A stretch of 64,000 bases of DNA, taken from the NCBI GenBank assembly GCA_038025085.1, contig CM076146.1, positions 16,094,001 through 16,158,000 of the forward strand. Reading direction: 5' to 3'. Below, in pieces: positions 20,044 to 32,356 of the stretch (within the stretch, counting starts at the first letter, position 1; each line of letters opens with the position of its first letter). The stretch comes from Tetragonia tetragonoides. Taxonomy: Eukaryota; Streptophyta; Magnoliopsida; Caryophyllales; Aizoaceae. The notes below the pieces were generated by a model. The model made no database searches. It saw only the letters and a program-made list of their open reading frames with translations, and was not told the DNA's origin. The position numbers were made by a program, and so were the translations under genes.

Positions 20044-22787
20044 TCAACTGGAGTCATCATCGCCATTGCTATCGGCCTCATCCTCAAGAGAAGGCCTCTG
20101 ACCATAGTTCCCGGTCGAGTAATAGAAGGAGCCCTGAGTACTGAACGAGTTATAAATCGGCTTGCTGTTGTTGGGCCTCATGTCTCGTCCATCATGCACA
20201 GGTGCATGCATAGGGGTACCTGCCGAAAACCCCGTCCCAAAGAGGCTCTCAGTGGCTTGACTAGCAAAGTCCATAGCCACATTCTGATATGAAGGCCCAG
20301 CTTGAGGCACATCCCACCTAGGGGCGTTCGCCCAACCTCCAGCCATAGGGGTCACAACGGGCCTACTACTCAAGGAAGGTTGAAAACCCGCAGGAGAAAA
20401 CATTTCAGGCACAGGAATGTGCGGCATAGAAGGTCTGGGCACCTCATCAACAGGAGGCCTGGTCGCAGCTACATTAGTTGAATGAGCAACAGGTGGTCTG
20501 CTCACCGAAGAAGTTCTCGCAGCTGACAAATGTCGGGGTCCCACAGAGGACGAAGACCGCGACATCTGCATACAATCAAGACCAAAATGTTAAACTAAGC
20601 ACCCCACTTAGCTAAACAAAAATACAAAAGTGTACTTACACTAGCAGTCCCAGGCCGGGAACTCTTCCCTCTACCCATCATCCGGCTATATCCCTTCTTC
20701 AACAGGTGGATGAGCTTGAAGGCTTGAGAAGTCTACTCCCGGTTCAGCTACAAGAAGGAACAAAAGATAGAGTTAGCATTTGAAAGCAACACAAACAAAA
20801 GCAAGAAGGGATAAAAACTTACCCCCGTACAACCATCAGGCAAGGGTAGGCCCTCCACGGCCTCTCCATTAGCAATGTGTAGAGGGAGCTCCTCCACTCT
20901 CATCAATGTACCTCACCTTATTGCTCGGTAAGGTCACACTTGGGGGCTGGCCGCGAGGAACTCTGGAATGGGACCTCCTAGGACCCTAAGAGCCAAACGA
21001 TCCGCCTACAAAACACAAAAGTCAGTATATTACACATACGACTGAAAAAGCACAAATAAAGATCTTACCTCAGAAGTGAGGTCCGGCATCAGGCGACCCA
21101 AGCAATAGGCCAGATACACAGTTGTACAATCCAGGGTAGCAACTTCCTGCTCAAAGAACTGCATGGCCATAGCTCCCCGGGTCACGACCCCCAAATCATC
21201 TACGCTCAGACTGCGTACGTAGAACATGGTCATAGGAGGGTCATCCGGAACCAAATGACCACCCAAGGAAGAATAGACCAATTGAGTCAAGCGATCCCCA
21301 AGGTACTACACAAAGCCATATGGCCCCTCAAATACCACCCGCAAGGTGGATACCCTGAAGGACTCGGTGGTAATATGGGCCGGAACCCCGAAAATACCAT
21401 CAAAGGCAGTCCACGACACCTGCAGATTACAAGAACAAAGTTCATTCACATCAAATGAACCAAAAAAACATATATACGCAAGTAAGCTGAAAACACCGTA
21501 CCTCAGACGCAGCATAACTCTCGAAGGTAGTCCGAAAGTGCTCCAAAGAGGTAAACGGGTGGTTATCCCTACTGACCCACCGTGAACCTAGTGGGAACAT
21601 CCTCACACCAGGACGGTGAGGACCAAAAGCAGGAAAATACTCAAAGAATGCCATACAAGCAAGAACAGTCAGATACAGCTCCCCTACAAAGTCCGCATAT
21701 TGCAAAGAAAACAATATATGCCTACCTCCAGTATCCTCCACGGGCCAGAGATAGACACCCTCCAACTTAAGCCTGACGACACAACCTGACCAAAGAAGCA
21801 TACGCACGAGCACCAAAGTTGTACTCATGTACTCTAGATAGGTCGTCTAAACATGTCAAGAAAGCGACCTAGCACACACTCTTCTTCTGGCAAAGATGGT
21901 CGCCCCCAACAGGTAAGCCAAGAAACTAAGAGCCTACTGCTCCTCAATGAGCCCCTGCTCTGCTAAGGCTCCCCATAACCTCGGTAAGGAAACTCGGTCC
22001 TCCCTGAAGTATACAGATACAGGCCCGTATAGCTCAATCAACCTATCAGCCTGCCGGTGATAACTCGTGTCATACTGTATACGACGCCCTCTGAAGTATA
22101 AGCCTGTCAATACAGTGAACTGGTGGGAAGTAGGAAACATATCCCCCACAGGTGTGTGGAATGTGTTCGTGGTATCCCAGAACCTCTCCAATAACCCTCG
22201 AGAAACTATCCTAGTGTCCTAGAATGACAAGCCGGAATAATCGGCAGAAAGTGCTCAAAGCTTGAAGCCTGGACTATCCCCCCTAGCCCCCACAGTAAAT
22301 GTGTCCAACATCAGGGCCTAGTGAGAAGTGGACCCATGAGCCTGTAGCAGGACACCAACACCCTAGCCAACAAATTTTTTTCCTCAACACCCCATATACT
22401 ACTAATACAGCCAAAATAATTCCACACAAATTATATACAGCTGACCACCAATCCAGTACAATCCCAATTTGTTCATGTGCCGAAGCACTAATAGTTCAAA
22501 TTTTCAGTACAAAAAAATATATACTGAACAGAACCAAAACAAAGATAGAGCCAGAAACATACCAACTGAGGGTTAGACAGATGACTCTGCCTGTCTAGTA
22601 GCAAAACACTACGGACCCAAACCTCATCCGGGCGCCAGTCCACACACATGAACGAGTCCTGATACAAATTCGCCCCATCTGCATTCCGAGGGAGGGGTGT
22701 CCTAGAAGATGGAAGCCTAGTGCGAAAGAGGTCACGGTTTTCCTCCTCCTCACCCATGGGACGCTTCCCTTTGTCTTTGGGAGCCAT
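20044..22787 (-). pseudogene. Antisense plant mobile domain (PMD) gene of Element B
   Basis: The exon order matches Element A: exon 1 about 22787-22563, exon 2 from 22341, further PMD exons around 21730-21500, 21430-21069 and 21005-20825, and a Ser/Pro-rich last exon 20565-20044. GT and AG dinucleotides are kept at the boundaries checked. PMD blocks include 'FHTPVGDMFPTSHQFTVLTGL' and 'HLVPDDPPMTMFYVRSLSV'. Stops around 21950 and 21850 show decay. A basic N-terminal 'MAPKDKGKRPM' could be a nuclear signal. The role is not established. Confidence 0.75.
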
Positions 22788-23382
22788 AGAAGAAAAATAG
22801 AATTTTTCTCTCTACAAGTCAAAATTTCAAGTTTCAGATTCGCAAGAAACAAGTACCCATTCAACAATGCAACCCGAAATTTAGGAACCAGACGAAAAAA
22901 TAAAAAAGTTCAAGGCAAGAAGCAAGGAAATTGGTCAAGAATTGACTTACCTTGAAGAAGTTGAAGCACTCAACAATGGTGAAGAGATCTCGACAATGCT
23001 TGACCAAGAAGATGAACAATGAAGCAAAACACGAAAAAAAAAATCGCGACAAAGTAATTTGGCTTGCTCAAAACAAGCGGCACTGGCCTGGGCCGCTAGC
23101 GGCCCTGAATGGCCTGACGCGCGGGCCCCCCTGCTGTCCCACGACTTCGTTTCCAGCCCACAAACCGTTATTTTAGTTCGTTCGCGGCGAAGACCAGTAC
23201 CGAGCGCATTGGAGCACGTCCCTTTGGCCCACCAATTCAAAATTCAACAGTTGGTCCATCTTACGGTACCTAGTAAATCAGGTAAAACTAACCCATCTAT
23301 TTTGCAGGTCCCAAATACACAAGCCCAGGTATGCCCCGACAATACTAATCACCCGGAGTGGTCAAATTATTTTAAGAGAAGC
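22788..23382 (-). promoter_or_regulatory. Upstream region of the PMD gene of Element B
   Basis: No gene is seen. A perfect GCCGCTAGCGGC is at 23092-23103, 305 bp before the start codon, the counterpart of 4417-4428 in A. A TATA box is not evident. Confidence 0.5.
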
Positions 23383-23490
23383 CAGTTTCCAAAAATTTTA
23401 TAAGCCAGCCAGTTTCCAAAATTTTTATAGGACAACCAGTTTCCAAAATTTTTATAGGGCAGCCAGTTTCGAAAATTTTTATAGGACAAC
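23383..23490. repeat. Minisatellite, four copies of ~27 bp, abutting Element C
   Basis: The unit CAGTTTCCAAAATTTTTATA plus GGACAAC is repeated four times (26, 27, 27 and 27 bp) with few changes and ends exactly where the LTR of Element C begins. It lies in the 3' untranslated part of Element B. Confidence 0.85.
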
Positions 23491-24485
23491 TGATAGCCTC
23501 CACAAGTATAAGGATTTTATCGAGTAGTATAAAAGATTATCGTCTCCACAGGGAGCTAGTATATCCAAGTATTAAGTTTTCTCAAGTATATAACAAGCTA
23601 AGCAATTCGAATTGGAGTTTTGTTGTTTCACACCAAGAAATAAAGCGAATAAAATTACGAGAGTCTAGCAAGATAAAAAGATCTAGGGTTGACTTCACTT
23701 AACTAGATTACTTGATGCGATAGATAAACTCAACAAGCATATCAATGCCAATCGTTGCAAGGACGGATAAAGAAGCCTAAACCTTCTCTCAAAGCGATAA
23801 AGGTAAACTCAATGCAAACTTAACTACCTATTCTCATGGAGTCAAGTAACATCAAGAGCATGAAGAACGAAAATCAATCCAAAGCCCACAAGATATTCTA
23901 ATATACTTTCGTGATTAGGCAATCAAGGTGATTATTCGAAGTCTGACAATTAGCATTCCCCTTTCGATTTTATACTAATCATCCAAGTATTCAAAACCCT
24001 CTATCAAGAATTATGAATAACAATAAGCAAACAAATAATCATGTGCAACAATTAGACAAACATGCTAGCATCAATTTATCAAGACATCAAATAACCCAAA
24101 TTAAGTTCATCAACCCTAGAATAAGAAAATTAGCTACTCGTGATTAAAGAGACTACTAAGCAAATGATAAGAATCAAACTAAACATGAATTAGCAAACTC
24201 AAAGAAATAGCAATCATAAACTAAAGGATTAAAACTAGAAGCAATTGAGAGGGAGGAAGAGAGAGAGTAGGGATGAGAGATAAACCAAGAAGCTTCAATT
24301 GAAATTGCCCAACACTTGAACTTGTTCTTCAAATTTTAAATAAATTAGAGAATTTGAGAGTAGTCTATGTGCTTAATTTAGATTCTAAGCTATTCTAATG
24401 GAGCAGTGAGAGATGATAGATGGATAGAGTGTGGGAGAGAAGGAGAAGAGAGGAGAGAAACCCTTTTATAAGTCTATACACATTT
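23491..24485 (-). repeat. LTR 1 of Element C (truncated 3' LTR)
   Basis: Matches 35307-36301, then departs from the LTR at the same point as LTR 2. The left end TGATAGCC is intact. The first ~461 bp of the LTR on the element strand, nearly all of U3, are missing, together with the polypurine junction. Confidence 0.85.
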
Positions 24486-26146
24486 CAAGACAACATAAAC
24501 GGGGAACAAAATCCAAGAGATCACCTTCTCAAATTGAGTTTGAAAAGCAACATCAAATCCAAAAGAATCAACCTAAGCCAAGAACAAAAATCTCAAAGCC
24601 ATTCGAATTCACATAGCATATCATGTAATCGCGATCCAAAACATCAAAATCTTACCACAAGACCCACTCTTGAATGTAGCATAGTAAAGTGATAGACCTT
24701 CACTTTAGGTAAGTGGACACTCACACTCAAGTGTTTAAAATTGACAATCCATGTGGGTTTCACTCAATACTCATCTCAAAAATCACGGTTTACCATAAGC
24801 TCACCAATAGTCTCACATCTCCTCCGCTAAGGACAATTGAAATAAATGAGTCAAGAGGACTTTAAAAGGTTGTAACGTAGGCTTAGGATGAAGGGTAGGA
24901 CAAATTCATTCGTATAGTTGTTTAAGGATGTCATGAAACTAGTGGAGCAAAAATCATTAATTCACCCCATGCATGAAGGTAAACAATGCGGAGCTCCGAC
25001 TAACAAAAAGCAACATCTAACCAATATCACCAAAACTCTATTGAAATACTCTTCATTGAAGCACAACTTTCAAGAATTCAACCTTTTTATTCCCTTTCTT
25101 TTTTTCTTTTCTTTATTGAGAAATTTTTCTTTTTTTTTTTTTTTTTTTTTTTTTGGAAACAAACAATGAATTTCAACCATCATTCACAGCGCTTACACAA
25201 ACTACGGAGTTACACATTGTGAAATGTAACATAAACTACAAAGTTAATCCCCACTCCACAAGTCTCATGACACAAGGTTAAAAATGGTCTTTCCGGTCAA
25301 AAGGCTTGTAATGCGGGTGAAAGCAAAGAATAGGCAAAGCTCAAAGTGGTTCACAAAGGATAAAATTCCAAGGTAGGCTTATTTGGCTAAGTGAGCTAAA
25401 AATTCAAAGAATGCCTCAATCATACTCGTTCAATCAATGTCAAGTGCGGATTCGACGGAGAAAAGAGAAATGACTTCTCTTCGGAGAGGTTGAGAAACCT
25501 CTTCCCATGGTGAGTTCTAGAAACCGATGACCTAGAGAGAGTTTCACACATGAAAGACAAAATAAACCATAGTGATGCACGGTCTTCAAGGCTCAAAATT
25601 CCCGGGTCAATTTGACCTATCCAACTCAGCTATAGAACATTCAAGAATCATCATCATGCATACCACAATCCATGAATCGCAACAACAATCATGCTATGTA
25701 AATCTAAGGCTCAAACACATTTGCACAAAAACAAGGGTTCATCCTTCTAGTTTTTCACAATAACACAATAATCATCATCGAAAGATCACATCTCAATTGT
25801 TCTTTTGGATTTTTTTTTTTTGGGTTTTTCTATTTTTTGGATTTTTTTTTTCTCATGCGTGTAAAAATAAAACCTAAACTAAATGCAAAACAAAAAAAAA
25901 ATAGAAGAAAGAAACAAAATAAAATAAAAATGAAAAACTAATCTAATGATGCAAAAAACTATATGCAATTCACATTTCACAAAGTAGCATCAAAATCACC
26001 TCCCCCAAACTTGAAACGAACATTGTCCCAAATGTGAGAAAAGACAATAATATAGAGGGGAAGGGAGGAGAGAAAACTCACGGAGCCCCACCATTTGGTG
26101 GGGGAAGAGAGGGAGATTCCGTGAAAAGTTGTGGAAAGTTTCAAAG
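24486..26146 (-). other. Non-coding 3' part of Element C, internal copy 1
   Basis: No gene is seen. It has A-rich and T-rich runs (25078-25155, 25800-25960) and is about 95 percent alike by eye to 30327-31994. It lies between gag-protease and the truncated LTR on the element strand. Confidence 0.7.
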
Positions 26147-26322
26147 GCATGATCATGCTTCAAAATGAACTCGGATCAGCACGATTATGCTTCAAACTCC
26201 AACAGAGCATGATCATGCACTGTAACAAAGCCTAGTGCACATGAGCTTGTGAATTTCAACAGGGATCTTGGAACTTTGACATCCATCAAAGCACGGTCAT
26301 GCTCGAATGAGCATGATCATGC
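26147..26322. repeat. Array of five GCATGATCATGC-type palindromes, Element C copy 1
   Basis: Copies are at 26147-26158, 26179-26190 (GCACGATTATGC), 26207-26218, 26291-26302 (GCACGGTCATGC) and 26311-26322. Three are the perfect 12-bp palindrome. The same motif recurs in the U3 part of the full LTR. Confidence 0.85.
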
Positions 26323-26361
26323 TCATAATCTCAAAAACCCAATATTCGATGCGTGATGCTC

Positions 26362-26372
26362 TTCTTCTTCTT

Positions 26373-26403
<31 letters not shown>
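26362..26403. repeat. (CTT)n microsatellite
   Basis: About 14 uninterrupted CTT units. In copy 2 (32212-32240) it is short and interrupted. Confidence 0.85.
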
Positions 26404-26519
26404 TTTTTTTCTTCTTTCCTTTTTTCTTTTTGGCGAAAATCAAAATAAAGCAAATAAAACTTGAGTTGCCTACCAAGAAGCGCTCTTTTAAGGTCGTGAG
26501 CTCGACACTGGCATTGAAC

Positions 26520-29134
26520 TTATCCCGGATGGATCACAAAAATGGCAATGTTGCCACCATGATCACTCTTTTTGCCATGAACCTTATACTTACTCCCATT
26601 GAACTTGATAATGGTCTTAGGTCGCAATTCCATGACAATCTCTTTAGCCTTGTCAATCAACCTCCTTCGTACCCTCGTTTTTGCATTCTTCTTGACACAT
26701 GTCTCTCCTGTGTGCTTTTTTGAAACTCTTTTAGTGACCTCATGATCATGATCACCCAATGTAATGTCCTCATTTTGAAACATTGAAAGACCACCACATT
26801 CAAGGGATTCGACAAGGAGATCATTTGGGTTCTTTCGCAAAGGATGATCAATTGCATCAACCATACAACAAGAATTCTCAAGAGAAGGCTTCATCACATT
26901 GTTAGAGAAACCAAACTTAACCTTCTCGTCACCAATATTCAACCAAATCGTTCCACCTTGAACATCAATTACCGCACCAGTGGTAGCAAGATATGGCCTT
27001 TCAAGGATAATTGGGATTCTAGCATCCTCCTCCATATCTAGAACAATGAAATCAGTGGGAATGAAGAATTTACCCACTTGAATAGGCACATTTTCCAAAA
27101 CACCCACAGGATACTTGACCGTTCGGTCGGCAAGTTGTAACGACATGGATGTGGGTTTCAAGTCACATAAACCAAGTTTCTTGCAAATAGACAATGACAA
27201 TGAACTCACACTTGCACCAAGGTCACACAAAGCCTTATCAAACTCCATTGTACCAATAACATAAGGGATAGAAAATGAACCAGGATCCTTAAGCTTTGAA
27301 GGTGACTTTTTCTGGAGAATTGCACTACATTCCTCCGTTAAAGACACTGTTTCACTCTCATCAAACTTGCGTTTGTTTGAAAGTATCTTCTTCAAGAATT
27401 TCCCATAAGAAGGCATATCTGAAATTGCCTCAAGGAATGGAATATTGATGTTTAGCTTCTTGAGTACCTCTAAGATCTTGCCATATTTCTTTAACAATGT
27501 GGGATTTACTAGCCGTTGAGGAAAAGGAACGGGCGGCTTGTATGCCTCAACTTGAACAACATTGTGCTCCTTTTGCCTCGTAGTCTCCTCCTCATTCTTC
27601 TCTTTTCCTCCATTCTCACAAGCCTTCACAACTTTCACCACATTATCTCTTTCATCCCTTATGCTCCTATCACTCACCTTTTTCACCATGTACAAGTCCT
27701 CCAAGTTCTCCCAATTTTTCAAAAAAACAGCATTTACATGCCCCTTGGGATTAGTCTCGGACTTGCCCGGATGTTGTCCCGGAACCCTTGTTGACGAACT
27801 AGCTTGTTGTGCAACTTGGTTCTCAAGCATTTTGTTATGAGTGGCCAATGAGTCCAATTTGGACATCATTAGGCGAAGTGTCTTATTCACCGCCTTGTTT
27901 TGCTCCATTTGGGCATTCAAGAAATCTTTATTGGATGGTGGTGGAGGTTGAGATGTAGGATTATGGAATGGAGCTCTAGGTTGGAAACCCGGAGGTTGAG
28001 TGGAGGTGTTTTGTGGAGGGTAGATATTTTGTGTAGGAGGGTTGTTTTGTGGTAGATTTTGTGGAGGAAAAGGGCTTGTGCTTGGGTAAGAGAAGTTAAG
28101 ATGATTTCTCCAACCCGGATTGTACGTTTGGGAAAAAGGGTCATTGGGAGGATGAGGGTTGAAGTTATGGAGGGCATTGGCTTGTTCAATTGTCAACTTT
28201 TGAGGATCATTGCTCATGTACACTTGCACTTGAGAGCTACTGGGTTGCATTTGTTGAAGTTGGTGAGAAAGAGCATCTAGCTTGCTTGTCAAAAGTGTCA
28301 CCGCATCAACATCGATCTTGCCACTGCTCCTCTTACTATCCGGCCTATCGAAAGACCATTGGTAATTGTTTGAAGCCATGTTCTCTAGTAATTGTTTGGC
28401 ATTTGGTGGTCTCATAGTCATGATAGAGCCACCCGCGGCGGCATCAATGGACATTCTCATAGTGGGATTCAAGCCACTATAGAAAGTTTGAATTAAAAGC
28501 CAAGGTTGAATGCCATGAGGAGGGCACTTTCTTTGCAAATCCTCGAACCGCTCCCAAGCTTCATACAATGACTCTCCATCGCTATGGAAAGCATGGATGT
28601 CATTTCTCAACTTATTTGCCAAATCCGGTGGAAAATACCGAATTAAGAATGCATTAGACAAAGCCTCCAAAGTAGTGAACGAGTTGGTTTCTTGACTATT
28701 CAACCATTGCTTTGCTTTCCCCGCCAAAGAGAATGGAAACAAGCGGAGGTGGAAAGCATCATCACTAACCCCATTCATCTTCAAGGTGTCACATTTCTCC
28801 AAGAATAGAGCAAGTGGTCATTGGGGTCTTCACCATGGTTCCCATAGCAATCGTTATGCTTGATGAAGGAAATGAAGGACGTTTTGATCTCAAAATTGTT
28901 GGCCGCAATAACCGGCCTTTTGATACTCGAACCAATATTACTAACGGTGGGATTATAGAAATCCCTCAAGGATCGAAGATCATCCCCCATAGTAGCTTGT
29001 TCTAGTTCAATCTCACGTTGCTTTCTCAACTCTTCCTATAGGCGCTTTCGTGCTCTCTTTCTAGCGGAACGTGATGGTCTTTCGATCTCGGGATCTAAAG
29101 GTAATAGGTTGTCGGACCCTTGACTTCTGGTCAT
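26520..29134 (-). pseudogene. Gag-protease of Element C, copy 1 (long intact part 26520-28802)
   Basis: A 760-codon frame (28802-26520) holds the capsid core ('LRLFPFSLAGKAKQWL', 'FLIRYFPPDLANKLRNDI', 'EAWERFEDLQRKCPPHG'), a Pro/Gln/Asn-rich spacer, and an Athila-type aspartic protease with DLGAS, 'LADRTVKYPVGVLENVPIQV' and 'FIVLDMEEDARIPIIL'. The true start is probably 29134, but a TAG near codon 35 and a 1-base deletion near 28820 separate the N-terminus. Gag makes the particle; the protease cleaves the polyprotein. Nothing of pol follows. Confidence 0.85.
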
Positions 29135-29194
29135 GCACCACAAATATTAGAAAAGAGAATCAAACGCAAAAGCACGAATAATCACAGACACACA

Positions 29195-29198
<4 letters not shown>

Positions 29199-29262
<64 letters not shown>
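29199..29262. repeat. (AC)n microsatellite, ~64 bp, Element C copy 1
   Basis: An uninterrupted AC tract between the gag start and the primer-binding site. The homologous tract in copy 2 is about three times longer. Confidence 0.93.
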
Positions 29263-29266
<4 letters not shown>

Positions 29267-29333
29267 TTCGTCTAGCCTATCTAAAAAACTCCTAATATTG
29301 GAATAAAGCTGCCCAACAACGGCGCCAAAAACA

Positions 29334-30326
29334 TAATAGCCTCCGTAAGTATACGGATTATATCGAGTAGTATAAAAGATTATCGTGTCCACAGGGAGCT
29401 AGTATACCCAAGTATTAAGTTTTCTCAAATATATAACAAGCTAAGCAATTCGAATTGGATTTTTGTTGTTTCAAAACAAGAAATAAAGCGAAAAAAATTA
29501 CGAGAGTCTATCAAGATAAAAAGATCTAGGGTTGACTTCACTTAACTAGATTACTTGATGCGATAGATAAACTCAACTAGCATATCAATGTCAATCGTTG
29601 CAAGGACGGATAAAGAAGCCTAAACATTCTCTCGAAGCGATAAAGGCAAACTCAATGCGAACTTAAGTACCTATTCTCATGGAGTCAAGTAACATCAAGA
29701 GCATGAAGAACGAAAATCAATCCAAAGTCCACAAGATATTTTATTCTACTTTCATGATTAGGCAATCAAGATGATTATTCGAAGTCTGACAATTAGCAAT
29801 CCCTTTCGATTTAATACTAATCATCCAAGTATTCAAAACCCTCTTTCAAGAATTATGAATAATAATAAGCAAACAAATAATCATGTGCAACAATTCAACA
29901 AACATGATAGCATCAATTTATCAACACATCAAATGACCAAAATTAAGTTCATCAACCATAGAATAAGAAAATTAGCTACTCATGATTAAAGAGACTACTA
30001 AGCAAATGATAAGAATCAAACTAAACATGACTTAGCAAACTCAAAGAAATAGCAATCATAAACTAAAGGATTAAAACTAGAAGCAATTGAGAGGGAGGAA
30101 GAAAGAGAGTAGGGATGAGAGATAAACCAAGAAGCTTCAATTGAAATTGCCCAAAACTTGAACTTGTTCTTCAAATTGTAAATAAATTAGAGAATTGAGA
30201 GTAGTCTATGTGCTTAATTTAGATTCTAAGCTATTCTAATGGAGTAGTGAGAGATGATAGATGGATAGAGTGTGGGAGAGAAGGAGAAGAGAGGAGAGAA
30301 ATCCTTTTATAAGCCTATACACGTTT
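29334..30326 (-). repeat. LTR 2 of Element C (middle, truncated)
   Basis: Begins TAATAGCC (a change from TGATAG) and shares the truncation point of LTR 1. A degraded primer-binding site (GGCGCCA at 29321-29327) lies just to its left. Confidence 0.85.
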
Positions 30327-31994
30327 CAAGACAACAAAAACGGGGAACAAAAGCCAAGAGATCACCTTCTCAAATTGAGTTTCAAAAGCAACATCGAATC
30401 CAAAAGAATCAGCCTAAGCCAAGAACAAAAATCTCAAAGCCATTCGAATTCACATAGCATATCATGTAATCGCGATCCAAAACATCAAAATCTTACCACA
30501 AGACCCACTCTTGAATGTAGCATAGTAAAGTAGATAGACCCTCACTTTAGGTAAGTGGACACTCACACTCAAGTGTTTAAAATTGACAATCCATGTAGGT
30601 TTCACTCAATACTCATCTCAAAAATCACTGTTTACCATAAGCTCACCAATAGTCTCACATCTCCTCCGCTAAGGACAATTGAAATAAATGAGTCAAGAGG
30701 ACTTTAAAAGGTTGTAACGTAGGCTTAGGATGAAGGGTAGGACAAATTCATTCGTATAGTTGGCTAAGGATGTCATGAAACTAGTGGAGCAAAAATCATT
30801 AATTCACCCCATGCATGGAGGTAAACAATGCGGAACTCCGACTAACAAAAACCAACATCTAACCAATATCACCAAACTCTATTGAAATACTCTTCATTGA
30901 AGCACAACTTTCAAGAATTCAACCTTTTTATTCCCTTTCTTTTTTTCTTTTCTTTATTGAGAACTTTTTCTGTTTTTATTTTTTATTTTTTTTGGAACCA
31001 AACAATGAATTTCAACCATCATTGACAGCGCTTACATAAACTACGGAGTTACACATAGTGAAATGTAACATAAACTCCAAAGTTAATCCCTACTCCACAA
31101 GTCTCATGACACCAGGTTAAACATGGTCTTTCCGGTCAAAAGGCTTGTAATGCGTGTGAAAGTAAAGAATAGGCAAAGCTCAAAGTGGTTCACAAAGGAT
31201 AAAATTCCAAGGTAGGCTTATTTGGCTAAGTGAGCTAAAAATTCAAAGAATGTCTCAATCATACTCGTTCAATCAATGTCAAGTGCGGATTCGACGGAGA
31301 AAAGAGAAATGACTTCTCTTCGGAGAGGTTGAGAAACCTCTTCCCATGGTGAGTTTTTGAAACCGATGACCTAGAGAGAGTTTCACACATCAAAGGCAAA
31401 ATAAACCATAGTGATAGACAGTCTTCAAGGCTCAAAACTCATGGGTCAATTTGATTTAGCCAACTCAACTACAGAACATTCAAGAATCATCATCATGCAT
31501 ACCACAATCCATGAATCGCAACAACAATCATGCTATGTAAATCTAAGGCTCAAACACATTTGCACAAAAACAAGGGTTGATCCTTCTAGTTTTTCACAAT
31601 AACACAATAATCATCATCCAAGGATCACATCTCAATCGTTTTTTTGGATTTTTTTTTTTTTTTTTGGTTATTCTATTTTTTGGATTTTTTTCTCATGCAT
31701 GCAAAAATAAAACCTAAACTAAATGCAAAACAAACAAAAATAAAAGAAAGAAACAAAATAAAATAAAAACGAAAAACTAATCTAATGATGCAAAATAAAA
31801 CAAAAAACTATATGCAATTCACATTTCACAAAGTAGCATCAAAATCACCTCCCCCAAGCTTGAAACGAACATTGTACCCAATGTGAGAAAAAACAATAAT
31901 ATAGAGGGGAAAGGAGGGGAGAAAACTCACGGAGCCCCACCATTTGGTGGGGGAAGAGAGGGAGATTCCGTGAAATGTTTTGGAAAGCTTCAAA
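30327..31994 (-). other. Non-coding 3' part of Element C, internal copy 2
   Basis: Counterpart of 24486-26146 with scattered substitutions and small length changes. No gene is seen. Confidence 0.7.
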
Positions 31995-32175
31995 GGCATG
32001 ATCATACTTCAAAATGAACTCGGATCAGCACGATCATGCTTCAAACTCCAACCGAGCATGATCATGCACTGTAACAAAGCCTAGTGCACATGAGCTTGTG
32101 AATTTCAACAGGGAGCTTGGAACTTTGACATCCATCAATGCATGGTCATGCTCGAATGAGCATGATCATGCTCAT
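31995..32175. repeat. Array of five GCATGATCATGC-type palindromes, Element C copy 2
   Basis: Same positions relative to gag as 26147-26322, with small changes (for example GCATGATCATAC in the first unit and GCACGATCATGC in the second). Confidence 0.8.
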
Positions 32176-32356
32176 AATCTCAAAAACAGAATATTCGATG
32201 CGTGATGCTCTTCTTCTTCTTTTTCTTCTTCTTTTCTTTATTTTTTTCTTCTTTCCTTTTTTCTTTTTGGCAAAAATAAAAATAAAGCAAATAAAACTTA
32301 GGTTGCCTACCAAGAAGCGCTCTTTTAAGGTCGTGAGCTCGACACTTGCATTGAAC

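Noticed and set aside
26147..26322. Reading the GCATGATCATGC array as coding repeats
   Set aside because: No frame runs through it on either strand without stops, and the units vary at codon-breaking positions.
26307..26723. Plus-strand frame with a poly-Leu run that looks like a signal peptide
   Set aside because: It is the complement of the (CTT)n tract and of the gag-protease C-terminus of Element C.
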